NCBI GenBank assembly: GCA_038526915.1
Contig: JBCBGF010000011.1
Location: forward strand, 33,933 to 97,932
Direction: 5' to 3'
DNA length: 64,000 nucleotides
From: JBCBGF01 sp038526915
Lineage (GTDB): Bacteria > Pseudomonadota > Alphaproteobacteria > Rhodobacterales > Rhodobacteraceae
A model generated the notes under the pieces. The model was given only the letters and a program-made list of their open reading frames with translations. It was not told where the DNA came from and made no database searches. A program made the translations under genes and the position numbers. Positions 57,630 to 64,000 of this stretch are shown here, piece after piece (the stretch's first letter is position 1; each line of letters starts with the position of its first letter).

Positions 57630-58463
57630 TCAGGCCGCGACGGGGACGCGCCGCCATCCCTGCGGATACCAGCCACGTTCACGCGGCCTTTCCGCGGGCC
57701 CCGGCCCGATGACGATCTTGTCCGGGTTGCTGTTCAACCACCCGCCCCACCAGGAAAACGAACTGAGTGAGATGATGTTGTGCTGGCAAAGGCTGATCAG
57801 TCGCAGGTCTTCGAAATCCGCATCGGGTCCATTGAAGTCAACAACCGTGCTGGCGTAGTGCGGGGCAAGGTTGGCGCGGACCCAATCGGGACTGTCTGAA
57901 AAGAAAAAGATATGCGCCTCTGACCCCAGCATGTCGGTAAGCGTCGCAATCGCCCGGTGATAGAACTCGGTTGGCGTCACCAGGCCCAGAGCTTCGAAAT
58001 CGCCGCGGCGCACATGGACGGAGATGCTTGTCTGCGCGGCGATCTGGTCCGCCATTTCGGCATTTCGCCCCTGGGCCGGCGTGGCAAAGCGCAGTTCCTC
58101 GCGCAACTCACGTTCGATATGGGCGAAGTAGTGCGGGCGTTGCCAGTAACCGTGCAGGTAGCTTCCGTCCGGCGCTTTCAGAAACGTGTCTTCGCTGTCC
58201 GGCCCTTCGCGCAGCAGCCTGGGGGTGAGCCGCAGGCCGCGCCAAAGCGCGTAGCGGACGGGCGATGTGCGCTTGGTGGGCGGCAATCGGTCCGGTTCGG
58301 TCGTCTTCCAGAAAAAATGCTGTGCTGCGGGTTTGTCGCCCATTGCGTGCAGCATGCGGCTGTCGAGTGCGACTTGGGTGTTGTGGAGGGCCGCCAAGCC
58401 GCGCGCCGCGGCATATTCAAAGAGTTGGTTGCCAAGCCTTCCGTGCAGGCGAACATAAATCAC
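57630..58463 (-). CDS. GT11-family alpha-1,2-fucosyltransferase-like glycosyltransferase
   Basis: A 277-residue GT11 glycosyltransferase. N-terminal motif IYVRLHGRLGNQLFEYAAAR, donor-binding HVRRGDFEAL, and the C-terminal SLSSFSWWGGWLNSNPDKIV are family signatures. GTG at 58463 is chosen because family members begin a few residues before the first motif and GGGGG lies five bases upstream; a GTG at 58496 would add 11 residues. GT11 enzymes move fucose to galactose in surface glycans. It is isolated from other polysaccharide genes. Confidence 0.88.
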   Translation of the reverse strand: MIYVRLHGRLGNQLFEYAAARGLAALHNTQVALDSRMLHAMGDKPAAQHFFWKTTEPDRLPPTKRTSPVRYALWRGLRLTPRLLREGPDSEDTFLKAPDGSYLHGYWQRPHYFAHIERELREELRFATPAQGRNAEMADQIAAQTSISVHVRRGDFEALGLVTPTEFYHRAIATLTDMLGSEAHIFFFSDSPDWVRANLAPHYASTVVDFNGPDADFEDLRLISLCQHNIISLSSFSWWGGWLNSNPDKIVIGPGPAERPRERGWYPQGWRRVPVAA

Positions 58464-58551
58464 CGGCGCCCCCGTTTCGCAGTCCACGCGCCGCACTATT
58501 GTGCCGGTCGGAGCGGTCGTTCAAGCCTGCGTGGCGTCGGGGGTGTTCTTG

Positions 58552-58770
58552 TTAGGCCGCTTTGCGGATCGGGCGCACTTCGACAGTGTCAGACTGATCT
58601 GATTGCACCGCGCCGCGCATGGCCTCCAACAGCATGGCGCCAAGCATCACACAGGTGCCAGCGGCGGAATATGTAATCAGTGCCATCAGGAACGAGCCCG
58701 AGGCATAAAACGAACAGCTCGCGGCACCCATGCCGACCAGCATCGCAAACCCTAGTAGTCCAGTGAACAT
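58552..58770 (-). CDS. Small two-helix membrane protein (72 aa)
   Basis: A 72-residue protein starting MFTGLLGFAMLVGMGAASCS, with two hydrophobic segments (about residues 2-24 and 28-48) and a polar tail ending VEVRPIRKAA. GGAGGG lies five bases before the ATG at 58770. No recognised family. It stands between the fucosyltransferase and the acyl-CoA ligase, 89 bp from each neighbour. Confidence 0.6.
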   Translation of the reverse strand: MFTGLLGFAMLVGMGAASCSFYASGSFLMALITYSAAGTCVMLGAMLLEAMRGAVQSDQSDTVEVRPIRKAA

Positions 58771-58859
58771 CTTGCCCTCCAAAACCAGCTTTCTCGGATT
58801 GGCAGCAAAACGTTGACATATGGCGAAAGTAGGGCGCGTTGGGGACAAGGTTCTGACAT

Positions 58860-60749
58860 TCACCTCGCCCATTCCCAAGGTCGCGTGAACTGCCCCAGAA
58901 CCTCAGACACGCGTCTTTCGTCTGTATTTTCAATTGGTTGTATCTGCGCGACGAGGCCGCGCTGTTTGTCTTCGCGCACGGCAGAGACGTGGGTCGGAAG
59001 ACCGGCTGCGGCCAGCGCAGCATCGTACACCCGCGCGATGGCGCGGCGGCGCAGGTCGGGTTTGAACACCTTGCCCACAGCGGTTTTGGGCAGCTCATCC
59101 AAAATCTCGATGTGTTTTGGCTGGGCCGCGCGCTCATGGATGTGGGCGGTCGCATAGTCCAGAAGCTCGGCCTCGGTCACCTTTGCGCCCGCGACCAGCT
59201 CGACATAGGCACAGGGCAGTTCGCCGGCATAGGCGTCCGGTTGCCCGATGGCACCGACCATTGCAACGGCCTCATGCCCGGCCAGCGCTTCTTCGATCTC
59301 GGCGGGATCGATATTGTGACCGCCGCGGATGATCAGATCTTTGGCGCGGCCTGTGATCCACAAGAACCCATCTTCATCGATCCGCCCCAAATCACCGGTG
59401 CGGAGATATTCGTCATAGTGAAAGAGGTTATGGTTCTTATCGCTTTGGGTGTAGGTCCCGCCGGGAATGACACCGGGGTTGGCAACACAGATCTCGCCCA
59501 CATCACCCGTTGCGCATTCGGCCACGCCGTCATCCGCTGTGTGCACTAGGATCTTTACGTCCGTATAGGGAAAGGGAATGCCCACTGACCCGATCTTTTT
59601 CTGCCCGTCGATCGGATTACAGGACACAAGACAGGTGGCTTCGGTCAATCCGTAGCCTTCGATGATATTCACACCTGTTGCCCGTTGGAATCGGTTATAG
59701 AGCTCCACCGGGAGGGGGGCGGAGCCGGAAAACGCGGTCTGCACGCTGGAGATGTCGGCATCCACGGGGCGCTGCATCAACGCAGAAATCGCCGTGGGAA
59801 CGGTGATGATGAAGCTGACCTTCCAGCGTTCGATCAGCTTCCAGAAGTTGTCCATGACGCCGTCGCCGCGGTAGCCGGCGGGCGTTGGGAACACGACATG
59901 CGCGCCGCTTGTCACCGCCGACATCAACACGACGTTGCACCCGAAGACGTGGAACATCGGCAACGGGCACATCAAAGTGTCTTTCTCGGTGAAGAGAAGC
60001 GTCTTGCCGATCCACCCGTTGTAGATCATGCCCGAATACGTGTGACGGGCGACCTTGGGCATGCCCGTGGTGCCGCCCGTATGGAAATACGCAGCCACCC
60101 GGTCGACCGGCGGATCCTCGAAGTCAAGCGTTTCGTTCTGGCGGGCGCATTCAGCATTGAAATCGAACGTGCGCACACCGTGTGTGGCCTTAGTCTTTGG
60201 CCGAATGAACGGCACGATCCAAGACTTGGGCGGCGTCAGGTACCGAAGAAGGTCAACCTCAAGGATGGTCTCGACGCACCCGGCCAGGGCGACCGCATCG
60301 GCGGTTTTCTGTGCCACATCGCTTTTGGGGAACGGCTTGAGGGTGACGACGACCTTCGCGTTGATCTCTTTCAGGATCGCCGCGATCTGTTCGGCGTCAA
60401 GCAAGGGGTTGATCGGGTTCACGATGCCAGCTGTGGCGGCCCCGAGCAGAGTTATGACCGTCTCGTTCGCGTTCGGTAGCACATAGGCCACGACATCTGT
60501 GTCGGTGACGCCAAGCTGGCGAAACAGGTTTGCTGCTTGTGCGACCTTGCCGTGGAGCGCCCGCCACGTGAGGGTCTCGGCCTTATCGCGGGGGCCTGAG
60601 AAGATTTGGTACGAGATCGCCGGATTGTCCGGGTATGCGCGCGCAGTTTGGCTCAGCAGCCCATACAGAGTTGCCGGCAAATCGCGTTCGGCCCACGGCA
60701 TTTCCTGCTCGATTGCCAACGCATCGGCGACATTCGCGAATGTCCCCAT
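58860..60749 (-). CDS. Acyl-CoA synthetase (AMP-forming), long form
   Basis: A 629-residue ANL ligase, longer than the ligase at 15110. Motifs: YFHTGGTTGMPKVARHTYSG, EGYGLTEATCLVSCNP, DEYLRTGDLGRIDEDGFLWI, KDLIIRGGHNIDP and PKTAVGKVFKPDLRR. An unusual N-terminal part of about 45 residues precedes the adenylation core. ATG at 60749 follows GGGAGGAGCG; an ATG further upstream is less likely. Its substrate is probably a fatty or aromatic acid; no operon partner defines it. Confidence 0.88.
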   Translation of the reverse strand: MGTFANVADALAIEQEMPWAERDLPATLYGLLSQTARAYPDNPAISYQIFSGPRDKAETLTWRALHGKVAQAANLFRQLGVTDTDVVAYVLPNANETVITLLGAATAGIVNPINPLLDAEQIAAILKEINAKVVVTLKPFPKSDVAQKTADAVALAGCVETILEVDLLRYLTPPKSWIVPFIRPKTKATHGVRTFDFNAECARQNETLDFEDPPVDRVAAYFHTGGTTGMPKVARHTYSGMIYNGWIGKTLLFTEKDTLMCPLPMFHVFGCNVVLMSAVTSGAHVVFPTPAGYRGDGVMDNFWKLIERWKVSFIITVPTAISALMQRPVDADISSVQTAFSGSAPLPVELYNRFQRATGVNIIEGYGLTEATCLVSCNPIDGQKKIGSVGIPFPYTDVKILVHTADDGVAECATGDVGEICVANPGVIPGGTYTQSDKNHNLFHYDEYLRTGDLGRIDEDGFLWITGRAKDLIIRGGHNIDPAEIEEALAGHEAVAMVGAIGQPDAYAGELPCAYVELVAGAKVTEAELLDYATAHIHERAAQPKHIEILDELPKTAVGKVFKPDLRRRAIARVYDAALAAAGLPTHVSAVREDKQRGLVAQIQPIENTDERRVSEVLGQFTRPWEWAR

Positions 60750-60866
60750 AACGCTCCTCCCAATGCCCATCGTTGTTTCGACGGTGCGGCGGTTGGGCGG
60801 CAGCATGCGCGCTGGACGGGCGTATTGCAAGGTCGCTTGGGGTTCGGGGCACCAGCGCCCGGCGCA

Positions 60867-62660
60867 TCACTCGGCGGCCAGGCCTTCGGTGAACTGCAAG
60901 CGGGCGAGCCGCGCATATAGGCCACCTTCGCGGACCAAGTCATCATGCGTACCGGTTGCAACGATGCGGCCGGCATCGAAGACGAGGATACGATCCGCCT
61001 TCTTCACGGTGGCAAGGCGGTGCGCGATGACCAGCGTCGTCCGGTCTTGCGACAGGTGATCGACGGCGTGTTGGACGGCCCGTTCGCTTTCTGCGTCAAG
61101 CGCCGATGTCGCCTCGTCCAACAACAGGATCGGCGCGTCACGCAAAATGGCGCGGGCGATGGCGATCCTTTGTTTTTGGCCACCGGACAGCATGACCCCA
61201 CGCTCGCCCACATAGGTGTCGAAACCGTCGGGAAGCGCCGAGAGAAACTCGTAGGCGGCCGCAGCCCGCGCGGCGTCCTCAACTTCGGCGTCGGTGGCGC
61301 CAGGGCGCCCGAAGCGGATGTTGTCGCGGGCCGAGGCCGCAAAGATCACCGGGTCTTGCGGCACCAGCGCAATGTGGCTGCGGAACGTGGATCGTGTGAG
61401 GGTGCGCACGTCTTGCCCGTCCAGGCAAATGCGTCCCACTTGGGGATCGAAAAAGCGCAATAGCAACTGAATGATCGTGGTTTTGCCCGCGCCGGATGGC
61501 CCGACCACCGCGACGGTCTCGCCCGGGGCGATGTCAAAACTCACCCCATCGAGCGCGGCGGTTTCAGGACGGGCGGGATATTTGAACGTGACGTCTTCGA
61601 ACCGGATATGCCCCGCCACAGGCTGGGCAAGTTCAGCCGCAGTTGCGGGATCTTCAACCGTATCCTCAGCCTCCAGCAACTCGGCCAGCCGCTCTGTCGC
61701 GCCCGCGGCCCGCTGCAACTCGCCCCAGATCTCAGACAGCGCGGCTGCGCCGCCGGCGACGATGACGGCATAGATCACGAACTGCACAAGCTCGCCCACC
61801 GTCATCACATCCGCGCGGACGTCGCGCGCGCCGACCCACAGGACGCCTACGATACCCGAGAAGACCAAGGTGATGACGATCACCGTCATCAACGACCGCA
61901 GCAGGATACGCCGATGCGTGGCCCTGAACGACTTTTCGGTGATGTCGGCAAATTCTTCGCGGCTTGCCGTCTCGTGCGTGAAGGCCTGCACCGTTTGCAC
62001 CGAAAGAAGGGCCTCGGACGCATTTCCAGACGAGGCAGCGATCCAGTCCTGCGTTTCGCGGCTCAACTCACGCAGGCGGCGGCCCAACAGAATGATGGGC
62101 ACAATCACAACTGGCACAATCAGCAAGACCAGCGCCGCGAGTTTGGGTGAGGTGTAAAACAGCAGCACAAGGCCGCCCACAAGCGTCAGGCTGTTGCGCA
62201 GGGCAATCGAGATGGACGAGCCGATGACGCCAAGGATCAGGGTCGTATCGGTGGTGATCCGGCTGAGCACTTCCCCGGTCATCAACCGTTCGTAGAACGC
62301 GGGGCTCATCCCCACCATGCGGGAAAAGACAGTTGTGCGAATATCGGCGACCACACGTTCGCCCAATCTGGTGACAAGGTAGAACCGCAGCCCAGAGCCC
62401 AGCGCGAGGAGGACGGCGATGCCTAAAGCCGCAAGAAAGTACCCGTCCAGCAGCGCGACAGCCGACGTCTCAAACCCGTCGACGACGCGCCGGACCGCAA
62501 GCGGCAAAATCAGCGATATCGCGGCGGTGGAAACCAGGGCAACCAATGCGGCGGCCAACATCAAGCGATACGGGCGCAAGAACGGCACCAGGGCGCCCAA
62601 CGCCCCGATCCGCCGCGACTTTTCGCGCTCGTCTTCCCGCTTTAGGACGGGCTCGGCCAT
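60867..62660 (-). CDS. ABC exporter half-transporter (MsbA/ABCB-like)
   Basis: A 597-residue fused permease-ATPase with six membrane segments in the first half (RLMLAAALVALVSTAAISLI, LRNSLTLVGGLVLLFYTSPK) and a C-terminal ATPase: Walker A GPSGAGKTTIIQLLLRFF, signature LSGGQKQRIAIARAIL, Walker B PILLLDEATSALDAES and H-loop LVIAHRLATVKKA. It should work as a homodimer exporting a lipid, drug or peptide. No partner gene identifies the cargo. It is transcribed toward the acyl-CoA ligase, 118 bp away. Confidence 0.9.
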   Translation of the reverse strand: MAEPVLKREDEREKSRRIGALGALVPFLRPYRLMLAAALVALVSTAAISLILPLAVRRVVDGFETSAVALLDGYFLAALGIAVLLALGSGLRFYLVTRLGERVVADIRTTVFSRMVGMSPAFYERLMTGEVLSRITTDTTLILGVIGSSISIALRNSLTLVGGLVLLFYTSPKLAALVLLIVPVVIVPIILLGRRLRELSRETQDWIAASSGNASEALLSVQTVQAFTHETASREEFADITEKSFRATHRRILLRSLMTVIVITLVFSGIVGVLWVGARDVRADVMTVGELVQFVIYAVIVAGGAAALSEIWGELQRAAGATERLAELLEAEDTVEDPATAAELAQPVAGHIRFEDVTFKYPARPETAALDGVSFDIAPGETVAVVGPSGAGKTTIIQLLLRFFDPQVGRICLDGQDVRTLTRSTFRSHIALVPQDPVIFAASARDNIRFGRPGATDAEVEDAARAAAAYEFLSALPDGFDTYVGERGVMLSGGQKQRIAIARAILRDAPILLLDEATSALDAESERAVQHAVDHLSQDRTTLVIAHRLATVKKADRILVFDAGRIVATGTHDDLVREGGLYARLARLQFTEGLAAE

Positions 62661-62830
62661 GCCTGTTCTCCCCTTATGTCACAGATACCCATGGCGTGTG
62701 CGTCGGACAAGGCAGCGCGGCCTGAGCGCAATGCCGCAGGGGGTGTCGAGGCGGGGCATGTGTGATCCGACATCCGCACCGGGCGTGCGACGTGCACCGG
62801 AGAGGCCAAAGGGGATCTGTGGGGATGTGG

Positions 62831-62904
62831 TGGAGCGGGTAGCGGGAATCGAACCCGCACCTTAAGCTTGGAAGGCTCTTATGATACCATTTCACCATAC
62901 CCGC
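62831..62904 (-). tRNA. tRNA-Gly (anticodon UCC)
   Basis: A 74-nt tRNA on the minus strand with encoded CCA. The acceptor stem is GCGGGTA/TACCCGC with discriminator T; the T arm is GCGGG-TTCGATT-CCCGC; the anticodon loop CTTCCAA gives UCC, read as Gly codons GGA and GGG. The outermost anticodon-stem pair is an A-A mismatch, tolerated in this family. Confidence 0.95.
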
Positions 62905-63224
62905 TCGGTGAGATGTGGGCATATTTTACCGGGCGCACGGCGTCAAGAATTGCTTCCTGGTTCGGTTGGGGGTTAGCCGGGGGTGGTGCGCGTTACAGCG
63001 CTAGTGGATGACCCGGCGGATTGGTTTGAGTTTGGTGGTGAGGGCGGGAACCAGGCGTTCGTGGCGTTCGCGAAACGAGACCGGGCAACGCGTCGAAGCA
63101 GATACGATGAGGGATCGGTACGAGCGACGGCTATGCGGACGGAGCTGCCATTCATTTTCGTCTATCGATGGTCGGCTCCATATTTTAGATTGGCGTTCAA
63201 CCTGTAACATTGAATGGAAGATTG
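62905..63224. other. 320-bp non-coding stretch between tRNA-Gly and the orphan gene
   Basis: No supported gene. Base composition falls steadily toward 63200. A segment near 63115-63160, read on the minus strand as ATGGCAGCTCCGTCCGCATA, is loosely like ACGACAGCTCCGTTCGGTAC at about 17930-17905 and may be a dispersed repeat, though the match is short. No promoter is clear; the orphan's ATG follows AATGGAAGATTG. Confidence 0.4.
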
Positions 63225-63593
63225 ATGATTAGCATTTTTGACAAAGCTTCGTCGTTGATTGCTTGGCTTAGCCAAGACGCACGTCATCTTTTTGACACCG
63301 ACATGAATTGGATTGCTTATGTTTCAAACGGTCATTTGTGGTCTGCGGATACTGGAAACTGGCTCGGCCCGTTGAACGGAACTACTCTTCTGGATCAGGC
63401 CGGTCGACCTATAGGATGGCACCCCGGCGATGGGGTCATGGGGTCAGGACGGCCAGCCAGACCGATGAGAGCGGCGCGTCCGGCCAGACCTGCCCGACCC
63501 GCTCGACCAGGGCGTCCTGCTCGGCCAGCACGACCTGCTACTCCTGCCGGAGGATGGTCAAGTATGACGTTTTTTGGATGGTGCGCTCAGTAG
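63225..63593 (+). CDS. Orphan beta-flower-like protein with Arg-Pro-Ala repeats
   Basis: A 122-residue protein. The first 70 residues contain repeated short strands ending in an aromatic and a turn (SIFDKASSLIAWLSQDARHL, NWIAYVSNGHLWSAD, LLDQAGRPIGWHPGDGV), like the bacterial four-fold beta-flower domain. Residues about 76-108 are an Arg-Pro-Ala repeat (ARPARPARPARPGRPARPAR), and the end is GWSSMTFFGWCAQ. From memory some beta-flower proteins carry such RP repeats. GC in 63241-63360 is about 44% by hand count against about 64% elsewhere, so it is probably acquired. Function unknown. Confidence 0.6.
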   Translation: MISIFDKASSLIAWLSQDARHLFDTDMNWIAYVSNGHLWSADTGNWLGPLNGTTLLDQAGRPIGWHPGDGVMGSGRPARPMRAARPARPARPARPGRPARPARPATPAGGWSSMTFFGWCAQ

Positions 63594-63734
63594 CCTACAG
63601 GTCAGCCGACGAGTCATTGGAGTTCAGAGAAAACACTCATGCAGCGCGCAGCAATTGGTAGGTCCGGGCTCAAAGGAGACATTCGCCGCAACGCAAAAAA
63701 GCTGTCTTCCTTCTCGTAAGGTCGCCCCCCCCCC
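63594..63734. other. Non-coding gap with a 10-base C tract
   Basis: No gene supported. AAAAAAG near 63697 and a run of ten C at 63725-63734 stand next to the stop of the minus-strand gene that enters from the right edge. Confidence 0.4.
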
Positions 63735-64000
63735 TCACATCACCCACGACCGCACCTTATACTCCCACCGCTCCCACAAATGCCCATGCAGCACCGCTAC
63801 CGCCGGGTCGATCTCCGTCTCGCCAAGGGATAGCGGCGCTATCCCGAAGCGCAGGATGTCCGGCACGCGGAAAGGGCGGCAGGGGCGGTGGCCTCTGCCG
63901 TGTGGCGTATCTCTCGGTGTCGCTCTTGATAAGCGATTGTGGGACGTGGATGGGACGGCGCCGCCCCCTTTTGCCGAGGGCATTGGTCCTGGTCGCGTGC
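63735..64000 (-). pseudogene. Kynureninase-like C-terminal coding remnant at the window edge
   Basis: The minus-strand frame is open from the window edge to a TGA at 63735. Its last 45 residues, RVPDILRFGIAPLSLGETEI then DPAVAVLHGHLWERWEYKVR, resemble the C-terminus of kynureninase (PD.hRFG..PL.L...DV..AV..L...), which binds pyridoxal phosphate and splits kynurenine. The residues just before (GRGHRPCRPF and upstream) do not resemble kynureninase in any frame I read, so the gene seems broken near 63885, or my alignment is too short to trust. The part beyond 64000 is not visible. Confidence 0.45.

Noticed and set aside
62831..62904. tRNA-Gly as an integration site for a genomic island
   Set aside because: The low-GC segment is on the tRNA's 5' side, no repeat of the tRNA 3' end is visible to the right, and no integrase is present.
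63450..63545. Short tandem repeats that could suggest a CRISPR or minisatellite
   Set aside because: They are in-frame Arg-Pro-Ala codon repeats of a protein, with no spacers or palindromic repeat units.

Overview
The window is about 64 kb of GC-rich DNA (near 64% by eye) from an alphaproteobacterium, most likely a marine Rhodobacterales (Roseobacter group). Evidence: the gene order ffh / chorismate mutase / rpsP-rimM-trmD-rplS-rpmE, a MipZ division ATPase, an Irr-type iron box in front of dps, a DmdA-type DMSP demethylase, and genes for taurine, C3-sulfonate and carnitine use. No complete mobile element, phage or CRISPR array is visible.

Layout. 1-6.3 kb: translation core (ffh, three tandem GNAT acetyltransferases, chorismate mutase, rpsP, a 47-aa membrane protein, rimM, trmD, rplS, rpmE, terminator). 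6.3-9.7 kb: a CcdA/CcdB toxin-antitoxin pair, a 2H-phosphoesterase-like protein, mipZ, an aldo/keto reductase. 9.7-13.7 kb: N-acetylglucosamine catabolism (nagA, a SIS-type deaminase, a GlcNAc kinase, a GntR regulator). 13.7-17.9 kb: a tightly packed run DUF2182 membrane protein - DUF1326 protein - acyl-CoA ligase - dmdA. 18.2-21.5 kb: a cobalamin riboswitch driving a truncated DUF1636 remnant and btuD-btuF-btuC. 21.5-22.6 kb: iron genes (50-aa ORF-hemP; dps with an Irr box). 22.6-25.6 kb: carnitine catabolism (BKACE, thioesterase, L-carnitine dehydrogenase, TetR). 25.6-33.3 kb: a branched-chain-amino-acid-type ABC transporter in one operon with an aldo/keto reductase and a TIGR04076 protein, divergent from an aldo/keto reductase-Rid fusion. 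33.4-35.5 kb: an ECF sigma/anti-sigma pair divergent from two small secreted proteins. 35.5-38.7 kb: tauABC, where tauA carries an in-frame amber stop and tauC carries an inserted cadherin/Ig-like segment. 39-44.9 kb: the Mrp/Mnh Na+/H+ antiporter. 44.9-52.4 kb: a tripartite tricarboxylate transporter (TctC, fused TctAB) with PrpF-like and D-2-hydroxyacid dehydrogenase genes and its two-component system. 52.4-57.6 kb: a LacI regulator with a perfect 18-bp operator and a sulfonate pathway (hpsN, Zn-dehydrogenase, suyA, suyB). 57.6-62.7 kb: a GT11 fucosyltransferase, a small membrane protein, an acyl-CoA ligase and an ABC exporter. 62.8-64 kb: tRNA-Gly(UCC), a low-GC segment with a beta-flower-like orphan, and what looks like the 3' end of a kynureninase gene.

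Together the accessory genes describe a bacterium that feeds on algal and animal osmolytes and organosulfur compounds (DMSP, taurine, DHPS/sulfolactate, carnitine) and on chitin-derived amino sugar in salt water, with uptake of vitamin B12 and iron-responsive control. The most unusual objects are the taurine permease with an embedded extracytoplasmic domain, the AKR-Rid fusion locus, the DUF2182/DUF1326/ligase/dmdA operon, the broken tauA, and the riboswitch operon with a truncated DUF1636 remnant. Starts were chosen by hand from ribosome-binding sites, overlaps and family alignment from memory; no database search was possible.
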